DNA from: Algoriphagus vanfongensis DSM 17529
Lineage (GTDB): Bacteria; Bacteroidota; Bacteroidia; Cytophagales; Cyclobacteriaceae
Assembly (NCBI RefSeq): GCF_000429465.1
Contig: NZ_AUBX01000010.1
Location: forward strand, 372,001 to 436,000
Direction: 5' to 3'
Length of the DNA stretch: 64,000 nucleotides
Below are positions 41,510 to 49,592 of the stretch, piece by piece. The notes beneath the pieces are model-generated. The model was not told where the DNA came from. It saw only the letters and a list, made by a program, of their open reading frames with translations, and searched no databases. The position numbers and the translations under genes are program-made. How positions within the stretch are numbered: the stretch's first letter is position 1; each line of letters begins with the position of its first letter.

Positions 41510-44023
41510 CTAAGCAGGAGTTTTTGATTCGATAAACTCGGAGAGTTCGGTCAAAAGCTCCTGTATTTTTTGCTCCAGAATAAGCACCTGTCCCCCGATT
41601 CCTTTTTTGTTTCCTAGCTTGAGACTATTCTCTATTTTCCTCGCCAAATCCCCTGATTCAGCTTTGATCTGTCCCAGCCTGCTTCCGAGTTGATGGCAAA
41701 TTTCCAAAATCACCTCGTAGCGCTCATTCAATCTCGCTTTCTGAAGTTGCTGAATATTCTTATTGGTTTCCTGAATCAGATCGTGCAGGATATCCTTGAG
41801 AAGAGCTTCATCTCCCATGCAAAACCGATTGAGATCCCGAAGGTCAAAGGAATCTGTCTGTACGGACTCGACAGTTTCGGTTTCACTCTGAATTTCCTCC
41901 ACACATTCTGGGAAAAATCTACCCAAAATCGCCACAAGCGACATTTCCTGGAATGGCTTGAACAAAATATCACTGAACCCACGAGCAGACATTTTCTCTT
42001 TTTCTTCTACGAAAACATTGGCTGTCATTGCCAAAACAGGCTGTCCGTGGTATTCTGGATGAGATTGCAGTTTGGCGATCACGTCAAAGCCTGAAAACTC
42101 GGGCATCTGAATATCCAAAATAGCCAAATCAAAAGGCTCTTTGCCGTCAAACTGATCTCTGAAAGCCACTCCTCCATTATATAGCATTGTCTCAGCCCCA
42201 AAGTAATTGAGAATCTGAGACAAGTACTGAATCCCAATCGGATCATCGTCTACCAATAGAATTTTCTTCCCGCTCAAATTGAGCACAAACTGCTGATTAT
42301 AAAGAGACTGAGTTTCCTTAGCAGCTACGCTTTCCATCGGCAGGATCACCTTCATCGAAGAACCTTTTCCTTCTTCGCTTTGCGCAATGATATTTCCTCC
42401 CATCAGCTGCACCAGCCTCTGCACGATCGCCAAACCAAGCCCAGTTCCTCCATATTTCCTGGATATAGAGGTATCCGCCTGGTCAAACTCCCGAAACACT
42501 TTGGACAAAACCTCCTCACTCATACCGATTCCACTGTCCTCTACTTCCACAGAAAGGGTATTATTTACCCAGTCTACCCGCACTTCTATCCAGCCATGGG
42601 AAGTAAACTTAAAGGCATTGCTCAATAAATTATTGACAATTTGCTTGATGCGGAGCTGATCTCCGACCAGCCATTTGGAGTCCGGCAGATTGAGGCGCCA
42701 TTTGAAATCGAGGGATTTTTCTTGGGCTTTCAAATCGAAAAATTCCCGAAGGGAACCAAAGAGTTGCTCCGGGTCAAATGCCTCCGTCTCCAGCTTGAGC
42801 TTTCCAGCTTCCAGTTTGGAAAAATCCAATACTTCATCGACGATTTCCATCAACGTCTCCGAAGCAAACCCAATCATTTTCAACTGGGATTTTTGTCTAT
42901 CATCAAGATCTGTCTTTTCCATGACTGATGTATAGCCTTGGATCACATGCAGCGGATTCCTGATTTCATGGCTCATGTTGGCCAAAAACTCCTGCTTCGA
43001 CCTGGCCAGTTGCTCAGATTTTTGTCTGGAAACTTCCAGATTTTCCTGATACTGGCGATTGAGTTTGATTTCTTTCAAGATCGAATACACCATAAATCCA
43101 GACCCCAAGACTGCCAATAAGACCACCACAACCAAGAAAAAGGTCACATCGTAAGCCAAGCCATAGGCTTGCTGATTGTGTTCTTGGGAATTTTCCAAGA
43201 TTCGCTTTTGCAGCAAACTCAGCAAATCCTGAATCGTAGAGATCACCTCACTTTGTTTGATGGAGAGATCTGTCTCCAGCTGAGCCAGATTTTCACGCTG
43301 TCTTCGCTCTTCCCGGTAGATCTGATTGATCACCCCACGAATATTATAAAGGATACTATCTAGGATCCCCACTCCCCGATTTCCGGTATTGGAGGAATTC
43401 TGCTGCAAAAAACCAATCAACTTATCCAATTCAGGAGCTTTGGCAACCTGCGAACTGGTTTCCTGACGAGTGGCAGGAGGCTTAACTGTAGACTGCTGTC
43501 GCAGGTCATTGATGATGACATCTCTTGTATTGATGTCCTGAAGGGGTTGATTTTCGAGGATTTCAGACCTCCGGCGAATACCCAACTCTACTTTTTGTAA
43601 GGCTTCTCTGGAAAAATTCCTATTGGCCAGATTGCTTTTGACTTCGTAGAGGTTTTCATAGCCTTCTTTCAAAGAGTCAAGATTGCTACGAACCTGCTGA
43701 ATCTCCGCCAACTCTTCCTCATCATCTGCCAGAGATTCGAGTTCGGTCAATCCACTTTTCAAAAAACGCATCGTCGAGTCCTGAATCCGGAAGTCTCCAT
43801 CAGGCCCAAACCTGTCAATCTGCGAAATCTGGATGATTTCAGCCTGCAGACTGTGCAAAGTGTCCAGTTTCTTATTGGGAGCAGAAAGCTGCTCCATCGT
43901 TTCCAGTAGTCGGTTGAGAGTATAATAGGTCAAGCCAGCCACCCCGATCAGGAAGATGGAGGCAAAGAAAAATCCAAGAACGACTTTTCCGGCAGCGATG
44001 GTATTGGGAGAGCGTTTTTTCAT
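41510..44023 (-). CDS. Hybrid sensor histidine kinase with receiver and phosphotransfer domains
   Basis: From the ATG at 44023 this is 837 residues (845 from an ATG at 44047; positions below use the longer form). Two membrane helices (about 21-42 and 301-323) bracket a 258-residue periplasmic helical sensor. Then come HisKA with His360 (NMSHEIRNPLH), HATPase (NNLLSNAFKF, DSGIGM, GGTGLGLAI), a receiver with Asp645 (LAILDIQMPEFSG) and a C-terminal Hpt-like domain with His785 (ICHQLGSRLG). This is a four-step phosphorelay in one chain; the Hpt could pass phosphate to the convergent NtrC-type regulator. It follows the DsrE gene on the same strand. Confidence 0.92.
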   Translation of the reverse strand: MKKRSPNTIAAGKVVLGFFFASIFLIGVAGLTYYTLNRLLETMEQLSAPNKKLDTLHSLQAEIIQISQIDRFGPDGDFRIQDSTMRFLKSGLTELESLADDEEELAEIQQVRSNLDSLKEGYENLYEVKSNLANRNFSREALQKVELGIRRRSEILENQPLQDINTRDVIINDLRQQSTVKPPATRQETSSQVAKAPELDKLIGFLQQNSSNTGNRGVGILDSILYNIRGVINQIYREERRQRENLAQLETDLSIKQSEVISTIQDLLSLLQKRILENSQEHNQQAYGLAYDVTFFLVVVVLLAVLGSGFMVYSILKEIKLNRQYQENLEVSRQKSEQLARSKQEFLANMSHEIRNPLHVIQGYTSVMEKTDLDDRQKSQLKMIGFASETLMEIVDEVLDFSKLEAGKLKLETEAFDPEQLFGSLREFFDLKAQEKSLDFKWRLNLPDSKWLVGDQLRIKQIVNNLLSNAFKFTSHGWIEVRVDWVNNTLSVEVEDSGIGMSEEVLSKVFREFDQADTSISRKYGGTGLGLAIVQRLVQLMGGNIIAQSEEGKGSSMKVILPMESVAAKETQSLYNQQFVLNLSGKKILLVDDDPIGIQYLSQILNYFGAETMLYNGGVAFRDQFDGKEPFDLAILDIQMPEFSGFDVIAKLQSHPEYHGQPVLAMTANVFVEEKEKMSARGFSDILFKPFQEMSLVAILGRFFPECVEEIQSETETVESVQTDSFDLRDLNRFCMGDEALLKDILHDLIQETNKNIQQLQKARLNERYEVILEICHQLGSRLGQIKAESGDLARKIENSLKLGNKKGIGGQVLILEQKIQELLTELSEFIESKTPA

Positions 44024-44062
44024 AGCAGATGCTCCCAAATTCCCCAATAACTATTCCATTCC

Positions 44063-44602
44063 TTAAAACTTCAGCAGAACATATCCTTGAGGAACGTAGG
44101 TCGTGATCGTAGTCAAAGCTGAGTGGGCTATCTCTACCCCGGACCAAAGATCGGATTTTTCCAAATTTCTGGCAATCATGGACTGCCCACAGACATAAAA
44201 CTCAGCCCCAGCAGCTTTCAAAGCTTCGTAAACTTCCAAATTCGGATTGGCTGTTTGATGCCTTTTTTGGTATTCTTCATCTTGAAGCAAGGTAAAAATC
44301 GCTCCGCCGTGGATCACCACTTTCACATGAAGTCTGTCCTGCGGAACCCCAGCCAAGCCATGAAGATTCATCATTCTGGCGACATTGTCCACCCACCTGC
44401 TGACTGCGGCAGGATTATCCGGACCCGTAGTCATATCCACTAGGATCTTGTACTCCTTGGTCGGATCTGGCCGCTCAGTCGCTTCCGGGATCTCGTAGAT
44501 TCCCCCATGTCCTTTGACGATGGGATACTGAGCTGTCTGGGCCAGAAGTGCCGATGAACTAATGAGTAAAAAAGAGAAACAGGCGAATAGGATTTTTTTC
44601 AT
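44063..44602 (-). CDS. Secreted DsrE-family protein
   Basis: The 179-residue precursor has a signal peptide to about residue 21 (SALLAQ) and a DsrE/TusD-like Rossmann domain: YKILVDMTTG, LHVKVVIHGGAIFTLL, and the late AGAEFYVCGQSMIARN with one conserved cysteine. Cytoplasmic relatives relay sulfur through this cysteine; exported versions are common in Bacteroidota and little understood. It is 39 bp upstream of the kinase start and probably co-transcribed, so it could be an accessory sensor for the kinase. A weak sigma-54-like sequence (ATGGCAG-N5-TTAC, 44642-44657) precedes it, but its -12 element is poor. Confidence 0.85.
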   Translation of the reverse strand: MKKILFACFSFLLISSSALLAQTAQYPIVKGHGGIYEIPEATERPDPTKEYKILVDMTTGPDNPAAVSRWVDNVARMMNLHGLAGVPQDRLHVKVVIHGGAIFTLLQDEEYQKRHQTANPNLEVYEALKAAGAEFYVCGQSMIARNLEKSDLWSGVEIAHSALTTITTYVPQGYVLLKF

Positions 44603-44782
44603 AGCTGAAGAAATTGAGGGTAAAATGTAGGGAAAATTAAGGTAAAGAATCTGCCATTGGCATAAAAGGAGCTAATATTCTGTGGAGTAAAGAAACTCTT
44701 GAATTGATTCTAGCTCCCCTTGCTAGCCCACATTCATGTCCTCACTTTTGCTAATATTTCCTTTTAACCCGATTTAGTATCA

Positions 44783-44832
44783 TCACGAATGGAGAGATTT
44801 TCATAAAATTCTGCTTCTAGATAAGCTGAACA
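44783..44832 (+). repeat. 50-bp direct repeat, left copy
   Basis: This copy runs from TCACGAATGGAGAG to CTTCTAGATAAGCTGAACA and matches 45504-45553 at 42 of 50 positions in the same orientation. The pair brackets the small AT-rich gene at 44890-45276. Confidence 0.7.
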
Positions 44833-44889
44833 ATGTGTTTGAATTGAATTATTCAGTCTATTTAGATTTCGAAAACGCAAGTTTTTTTC

Positions 44890-45276
44890 TTATTTACTTG
44901 AATCAAACCTTTTCTTCCTTTGTAATTCAATAACATCGACAGAAGGAAGCACCATAGGTATTGTAAATTCAATTGTATTCACATTTTGATTTGAATTCCC
45001 TGACTCAATACTTCCTCCTATATTCAAAAATCCAGACATTACACCAATACCTCCTTTACTTTCGCTGCTTTCATTTATTGTCACCCCAATTTTAAAATTA
45101 ATCTCAGTAACCTCTTGCCTACCAATTGAATCAGTTTTAATGAAAAATGAATCAGCATTTTTATAAGTTTTATCTGGAACCACTATAGCTCCAACTTCTA
45201 ATAAATCTTCTTGAGATTCTTTAACTCCTTGAGCAATTTGAGTTAATGACTGTTTAATGAATTCTTTTAATTCCAT
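44890..45276 (-). CDS. Small AT-rich gene, possible Trypco2-like protein
   Basis: The 128-residue protein has an amphipathic N-terminal helix (MELKEFIKQSLTQIAQGVKE), then beta-strands (EVTEINFKIGVTI, GIGVMSGFLNIGGSIES, NTIEFTIPMVLPSVD). There is no signal peptide or membrane segment. The layout of one helix followed by a glycine-broken beta-sandwich resembles the trypsin-co-occurring domain family (Trypco2) that appears in predicted defence and conflict systems. The resemblance is by pattern only. The gene is clearly more AT-rich than folD or the kinase, stands alone and is bracketed by 50-bp direct repeats, all signs of acquisition. Confidence 0.6.
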   Translation of the reverse strand: MELKEFIKQSLTQIAQGVKESQEDLLEVGAIVVPDKTYKNADSFFIKTDSIGRQEVTEINFKIGVTINESSESKGGIGVMSGFLNIGGSIESGNSNQNVNTIEFTIPMVLPSVDVIELQRKKRFDSSK

Positions 45277-45503
45277 ACTTTAAAATACAAGTTTCTTTTT
45301 AACCCGTAAGTCCACTAAGTGAATTTTGATCATATTTAGTAAATCACCTGCTCACAAGACCAAAGGAAGCATATTTGCTTTTCACCAACATTCTTATCTC
45401 TACTAATGATAAAAAAATGAAATTCACTTTCACTTTTGAAGTTATTGGAAAACTCAAAAAATCTTTGTGAACCTGCAACTTTTACTCAGCCTGTATTCGT
45501 GTC

Positions 45504-45553
45504 TCACGAATAGAGAGGTATTTATTAAATTCTGCTTCTAGAATGGCTGAACA
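45504..45553 (+). repeat. 50-bp direct repeat, right copy
   Basis: This copy runs from TCACGAATAGAGAG to CTTCTAGAATGGCTGAACA, 721 bp after the left copy. The stretch 45277-45503 between the small gene and this copy shows no gene. No part of the repeat matches the tRNA-Leu gene 226 bp away. Confidence 0.7.
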
Positions 45554-45744
45554 TAGGGATTTTCATTCAAAGTCTTTACCTGAATGAAAACACTCAAGGG
45601 AGCCAGTTTTCCCAAACTCGCCCTTGTTCTTGCCAATAACAATGGAAATGGGATACTCAATCCTGCTTCTGAAGAAGCAGGATAACTCAACAAATCCGCA
45701 CGGATCTGTGACTTTTTCTGTGAAAATTGTGTGAAATAAAAAAC

Positions 45745-45772
45745 AAAAAAAGCCCTGAATTGCTTCAGAGCT
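45745..45772 (-). terminator. Intrinsic terminator of tRNA-Leu
   Basis: On the minus strand AGCTCTGAA pairs with TTCAGGGCT around a GCAA loop and is followed by seven T, a few bases after the tRNA 3' end. Confidence 0.85.
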
Positions 45773-45778
45773 TCTTTG

Positions 45779-45860
45779 TGCGCACGAGAAGATTCGAACT
45801 TCCACACCCGAAGGCACCACCCCCTCAAGATGGCGTGTCTACCAGTTTCACCACGTGCGC
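45779..45860 (-). tRNA. tRNA-Leu (anticodon GAG)
   Basis: Read on the minus strand, the acceptor arms GCGCACG and CGTGCGC pair fully and the discriminator base is A. The anticodon stem CCATC/GGTGG encloses the loop TTGAGGG, giving anticodon GAG for CUC/CUU leucine codons. A long variable arm (TGCCTTCGGGTG) marks a class II tRNA, and the T-loop GTTCGAATC is present. The CCA end is not encoded. It has its own promoter and terminator. Confidence 0.96.
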
Positions 45861-45872
45861 GGGATAGGGTCT

Positions 45873-45905
45873 GCAAAAGTAGAAATCCAATCCTTTCCAA
45901 GCAAA
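45873..45905 (-). promoter_or_regulatory. Consensus Bacteroidota promoter of tRNA-Leu
   Basis: TTTG (complement of 45902-45905) and TACTTTTGC (complement of 45873-45881) are exactly 20 bases apart. Transcription should start about five bases before the mature tRNA. This is one of the two cleanest -33/-7 promoters in the window. Confidence 0.82.
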
Positions 45906-45927
45906 CCCTTTTTCAGGCTTTTTGACC

Positions 45928-46812
45928 TTATTTGTAAACTTTTTTCTCTGCAGCTAGCAGTGTGTTGTAAAGCAGGGAAGCAATCGTCATCGGACCTACT
46001 CCACCAGGTACAGGCGTGATAGCTGAAGCTTTCTCCGCCACCTCATCAAACTTCACATCTCCCACCAGTCTAAAACCGGATTTCTTGCTAGCATCTTCGA
46101 TTCTATGGATTCCCACATCGATCACCACGGCACCAGGCTTGACCATATCCGCAGTCACAAAATGAGGCTTTCCAAGCGCCACGATCAAAATATCAGCAGT
46201 TTGAGCTATCTCAGCCAAGTTTTTTGTTCGACTGTGAGTCAAGGTCACAGTAGCATTGCCGGGATAGTCATTTCTTGCCATCAGAATACTCATCGGGCTA
46301 CCTACGATATGACTTCTACCGATCACGACACAGTGCTTACCGGAAGTTTCGATCTCATATCTCTTCAGCAATTCTACGATGCCATAAGGAGTAGCTGCCA
46401 CATAAGCTGGCCAATTGAGAGCCATTCTTCCTACGTTTGCTGGAGTAAAGCCATCCACATCTTTCTCAGGCTTGATTTTATTCGTCACTTTCTCCACAGA
46501 AATATGCTTTGGCAAAGGAAGCTGCACGATCAATCCATCGATTTCATGATTTTCATTGATATCGGCTACGACTTTCAGCAGCTCCTCTTCGGAAATGGTC
46601 TCTTCCAGTCTGACTAAAGTAGATTCAAAACCACACTCGCCACATGCCTTCACTTTGGCATTGACATAAGTCTGGCTGGCTCCGTCATCCCCTACCAATA
46701 TCGCCGCCAAATGAGGAATCTTCCCTCCTTCGGTTTTGATTTCCGCTACGCGAGCAGCTATTTCGGATTTAATTTGAGACGAGGTTAATTTTCCATCAAT
46801 TAATGTAGCCAT
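45928..46812 (-). CDS. folD: Bifunctional methylenetetrahydrofolate dehydrogenase/cyclohydrolase
   Basis: FolD interconverts 5,10-methylene-, methenyl- and 10-formyl-tetrahydrofolate, feeding purine and formyl-methionine synthesis. The 294-residue protein has the substrate-site region [13 protein letters not shown] with the catalytic lysine, [25 protein letters not shown], the dinucleotide-binding GRSHIVGSP and the C-terminal [12 protein letters not shown]. It is full length and appears unlinked to other folate genes here. The gene lies directly behind the tRNA-Leu promoter region, and the two are on the same strand. Confidence 0.96.
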   Translation of the reverse strand: MATLIDGKLTSSQIKSEIAARVAEIKTEGGKIPHLAAILVGDDGASQTYVNAKVKACGECGFESTLVRLEETISEEELLKVVADINENHEIDGLIVQLPLPKHISVEKVTNKIKPEKDVDGFTPANVGRMALNWPAYVAATPYGIVELLKRYEIETSGKHCVVIGRSHIVGSPMSILMARNDYPGNATVTLTHSRTKNLAEIAQTADILIVALGKPHFVTADMVKPGAVVIDVGIHRIEDASKKSGFRLVGDVKFDEVAEKASAITPVPGGVGPMTIASLLYNTLLAAEKKVYK

Positions 46813-46850
46813 GCTTATTTTTAATTTTTGATTTTCAGTTTAGAGGCCTT

Positions 46851-46880
46851 AAATACGAAATGAGAAGTACGAAATACGGG
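46851..46880. repeat. Left inverted repeat beside the S23 gene
   Basis: This stretch contains AATACGAA and GAAGTACGAAATACG. The reverse complement of 47371-47396 reads TTTACGAAATACGAAGTACG, so the same short TACGAA words lie in opposite orientation on the two sides of the S23-type gene. Confidence 0.55.
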
Positions 46881-46893
46881 CAAATTCAAAGCA

Positions 46894-47250
46894 TCAACCC
46901 TTAATTCTTGATCTAGCTGTTTTTAAACTTGCAACAATGATCGCAACTAGTTCATTTGACTTACTTATCAGCCTAGTTAATTCTGGTTCTAATTCCGGCT
47001 TGGAGCAGATTTTCTCAAGCATTTCAAGAAAGAACAAACTTTCATCCGCCTCTTCTTCTACAATTTTTAGTTTATAAATAAAATCTGACTTTGCTCTCAT
47101 AGCCGCCCGGTAATTGGCAGCGACTGAACTAGAGCATCGGAGAAGCTGATTCACATAGTTATTAAACTCTCTTGTTTGAGGTAATTTTGAGCAAAGAAAC
47201 CAGACATCAATTGCAAATTTCTTTGTCCGATCTTTCAATTCTTGGCTCAT
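46894..47250 (-). CDS. Four-helix bundle protein, S23 / 23S rRNA intervening-sequence type
   Basis: The 118-residue protein carries the S23 family pattern: an N-terminal FAIDVWFLCSKLPQTREFNNYVNQLLRCSSS-type helix pair (split here as FAIDVWFLCSKLP and NNYVNQLLRCSSSVAANYRA), then KLKIVEEEADESLFFLEML and a final helix with LVAIIVASLKTARSR. These proteins were first found in rRNA intervening sequences but are mostly scattered chromosomal genes in Bacteroidota, with unknown function, often embedded in short inverted repeats. Here too TACGAA-type repeats lie on both sides. It looks intact. Confidence 0.88.
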   Translation of the reverse strand: MSQELKDRTKKFAIDVWFLCSKLPQTREFNNYVNQLLRCSSSVAANYRAAMRAKSDFIYKLKIVEEEADESLFFLEMLEKICSKPELEPELTRLISKSNELVAIIVASLKTARSRIKG

Positions 47251-47370
47251 TGGATAAATATTAGTACCAGAATATACCTCAATGTTTCATTCTTGCTCCT
47301 CAATTTCCCCCGACTTTATTTCAAAATCAAATATGTATGATTTGTCAATAAAATATGAGGATCAATTCAG

Positions 47371-47396
47371 CCTCGTACTTCGTATTTCGTAAATCG
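47371..47396. repeat. Right inverted repeat beside the S23 gene
   Basis: CCTCGTACTTCGTATTTCGT is the inverted counterpart of the TACGAA-rich stretch at 46851-46880. The two may pair in a transcript covering the S23 gene or mark the ends of a mobile unit of about 545 bp. Confidence 0.55.
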
Positions 47397-47441
47397 TTCT
47401 TTAAGTTGACGAACACCAAAGATGAAGATTTTGTGACCGAA

Positions 47442-49229
47442 TTAGTCCAACTTCAACACCGCCATAAACGCCTCCTGAGGTACTTCGACGTTGCCAACTT
47501 GTCTCATACGTTTCTTGCCTTTTTTCTGCTTTTCTAGGAGTTTTCGCTTACGGGAGATATCACCACCATAACACTTCGCCAGTACGTTTTTACGCAAAGC
47601 TTTTACAGTTTCTCTGGCGATGATTTTTTGTCCGATCGCCGCTTGAATCGCGATTTCAAACATCTGACGTGGCACCAATTCTTTCAGTTTCTCACAAAGT
47701 CTCTTGCCCCATTCATAAGCTTTATCTCTGTGAACTACCGCTGAAAGCGCATCCACTGGCTCGCCATTCAGCATCACATCCAGTCTTACCATGTGCGACA
47801 CCTGGTATCCGATCAGTTCATAATCCAACGAGGCGTATCCTCTGGATATGGTTTTTAGTTTATCAAAGAAGTCAAATACGATCTCTGCCAAAGGCATGTC
47901 GAAGGTCAGTTCCACCCGATCTGCTGTCAGATAAACCTGATTTTTGATTTGACCTCGCTTCTCCATACAAAGGGTGATCACCGCACCTACATATTCGGCA
48001 GCAGTGATGATGGAAGCTTTGACATAAGGCTCTTCAATATGCTTCATCTTGGTAGGCTCAGGCATATCCGAAGGAGCATTGATGACCTGATAGGTATCAC
48101 TGGTCATGAGCGCTTTGAACTGCACGGATGGCACTGTCGTGATCACCGTCATGTCAAACTCCCGCTCCAAACGCTCCTGAATGATCTCCATGTGCAGCAT
48201 TCCCAAGAATCCGCAACGGAAGCCGAAGCCCAAAGCAGCAGAGGTCTCTGGCTCCCATACCAAAGAAGCATCATTCAATTGCAGCTTTTCCATGGAAGCT
48301 CTCAGCTCCTCGTAGTCCGTGGTATCTACCGGATAAATCCCCGCAAACACCATTGGTTTCACATTTTCAAAACCTTGAATCGCTTTCTCACAAGGTCTTT
48401 TGATATGGGTGATGGTATCCCCTACTTTGATCTCTTTGGCGACTTTCACCCCAGAAATCAAATAGCCCACATTCCCGGCAGACATGGTCTGTTGGGGAAT
48501 TTGATTGAGGCCCAAGATACCGATCTCATCGGCTTCATATTCTCTACCCGTGTTGACGAATTTGATTTTATCGCCCTTGCTGAAGGTTCCGTTGAAAATC
48601 CGGAAAATCACCTCCACACCACGGAATGGGTTGTAAACAGAATCAAAAATCATCGCCTGAAGTGGTGCTTCAGGATCACCTGTCGGAGCTGGGATTCTGG
48701 TCACGACGGCTTTCAAAATATCGTCTATTCCAATGCCTGTTTTGCCGGAAGCCAAAATAATATCCTCCCGATCGCAACCGATCAAATCAATCACTTCATC
48801 CGCTACCGACTCAGGGTCAGCTCCAGGCAAGTCGATTTTATTGAGAACTGGAATGATCTCCAGATCATGTCCCAAAGCCAAATATAAATTGGAAATCGTC
48901 TGAGCTTCTATCCCTTGAGAGGCATCTACGATCAGCAAAGCTCCCTCACAGGCAGCGATAGATCGGGATACTTCATAGGAAAAATCGACGTGTCCCGGAG
49001 TATCAATCAAATTGAGCGTATAGTCCTGACCTTCATGAGCATAGCGCATCTGGATTGCGTGGGATTTGATCGTGATACCACGCTCCCGCTCCAGGTCCAT
49101 ATTGTCCAACAACTGATCCTGCATGTCCCGGTCTGCGACCGTCTGGGTCTCCTGCAGCAATCTATCCGCCAGTGTACTCTTCCCATGATCAATATGGGCG
49201 ATGATACAGAAATTTCTAATGTTTTTCAT
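47442..49229 (-). CDS. lepA: Elongation factor 4 (LepA)
   Basis: LepA is a ribosome-associated GTPase that helps initiation and elongation under stress. The 595-residue protein has the G1 motif AHIDHGKST (11-19), the G2 region RGITIKS, G3 DTPGHVDF, G4 [10 protein letters not shown], and the LepA-specific C-terminal domain ([21 protein letters not shown]). I start it at 49229, where the family begins [16 protein letters not shown]; an in-frame ATG six bases upstream (49235) is possible. The longer frame to 49325 has no family resemblance, and a -7 box at 49243-49251 lies inside it. Confidence 0.96.
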   Translation of the reverse strand: MKNIRNFCIIAHIDHGKSTLADRLLQETQTVADRDMQDQLLDNMDLERERGITIKSHAIQMRYAHEGQDYTLNLIDTPGHVDFSYEVSRSIAACEGALLIVDASQGIEAQTISNLYLALGHDLEIIPVLNKIDLPGADPESVADEVIDLIGCDREDIILASGKTGIGIDDILKAVVTRIPAPTGDPEAPLQAMIFDSVYNPFRGVEVIFRIFNGTFSKGDKIKFVNTGREYEADEIGILGLNQIPQQTMSAGNVGYLISGVKVAKEIKVGDTITHIKRPCEKAIQGFENVKPMVFAGIYPVDTTDYEELRASMEKLQLNDASLVWEPETSAALGFGFRCGFLGMLHMEIIQERLEREFDMTVITTVPSVQFKALMTSDTYQVINAPSDMPEPTKMKHIEEPYVKASIITAAEYVGAVITLCMEKRGQIKNQVYLTADRVELTFDMPLAEIVFDFFDKLKTISRGYASLDYELIGYQVSHMVRLDVMLNGEPVDALSAVVHRDKAYEWGKRLCEKLKELVPRQMFEIAIQAAIGQKIIARETVKALRKNVLAKCYGGDISRKRKLLEKQKKGKKRMRQVGNVEVPQEAFMAVLKLD

Positions 49230-49242
49230 AAGCATTCGTGGC

Positions 49243-49251
49243 GCAAAAGTA
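49243..49251 (-). promoter_or_regulatory. -7 box for lepA
   Basis: TACTTTTGC on the minus strand fits TAnnTTTGC and lies only 13 bp before the lepA ATG at 49229, so the leader would be very short or absent if the ATG at 49235 is used. No -33 TTTG is seen. Confidence 0.45.
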
Positions 49252-49372
49252 GTAAAAATTAGACTTTTCCCTGTGATTTTTAATTGCTTTCCTGAAACTG
49301 TAAAATTTATACAGATAGCTACCAAAACGGAAGCCTTTCAAATACAAGAGAACTATAGACGTTCCCCCTTCC

Positions 49373-49427
49373 AATTCCCCACTTTCTCCCAAGACTGTGA
49401 AAATCCACCCCTAAAAACTGGGGAATT
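49373..49427. repeat. 9-bp inverted repeat upstream of RND operon 2
   Basis: AATTCCCCA (49373-49381) and TGGGGAATT (49419-49427) are exact complements with 37 bases between. They lie in the 363-bp divergent gap between lepA and the RND operon, where there is no other gene. This could be a regulator site or part of an mRNA hairpin. Confidence 0.4.
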
Positions 49428-49557
49428 TCTCCACAGTAATCCTCACAGCATCAGTACTTTTTACCTCACTATTTAGGATCATTTAACTGAAATCGATTGC
49501 AAAAGGACCAATTTTACCCAATCTGGCGGGTGGTACGATTATTTCTCCTAACACGTA

Positions 49558-49577
49558 CGTTCGGAAATCCCCGAACG
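49558..49577. promoter_or_regulatory. Inverted repeat just before the pump 2 adaptor gene
   Basis: CGTTCGG-AAATCC-CCGAACG is a perfect 7-bp inverted repeat ending 15 bp before the ATG at 49593. It is a candidate operator or a leader hairpin for the second efflux operon, which has no regulator gene beside it. Confidence 0.45.
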
Positions 49578-49592
49578 ATCATAACCAAGCTC

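Noticed and set aside
44642..44657. Second sigma-54 promoter before the DsrE gene
   Set aside because: The -24 half is fair, but the invariant GC of the -12 half reads AC; too weak to list.
44783..45860. Genomic island with attachment site in tRNA-Leu
   Set aside because: The 50-bp repeats do not match any part of the tRNA, and no integrase gene lies here.
45538..45900. 120-codon frame on the minus strand
   Set aside because: It runs through the tRNA-Leu gene, its promoter and its terminator, so it cannot be a protein gene.
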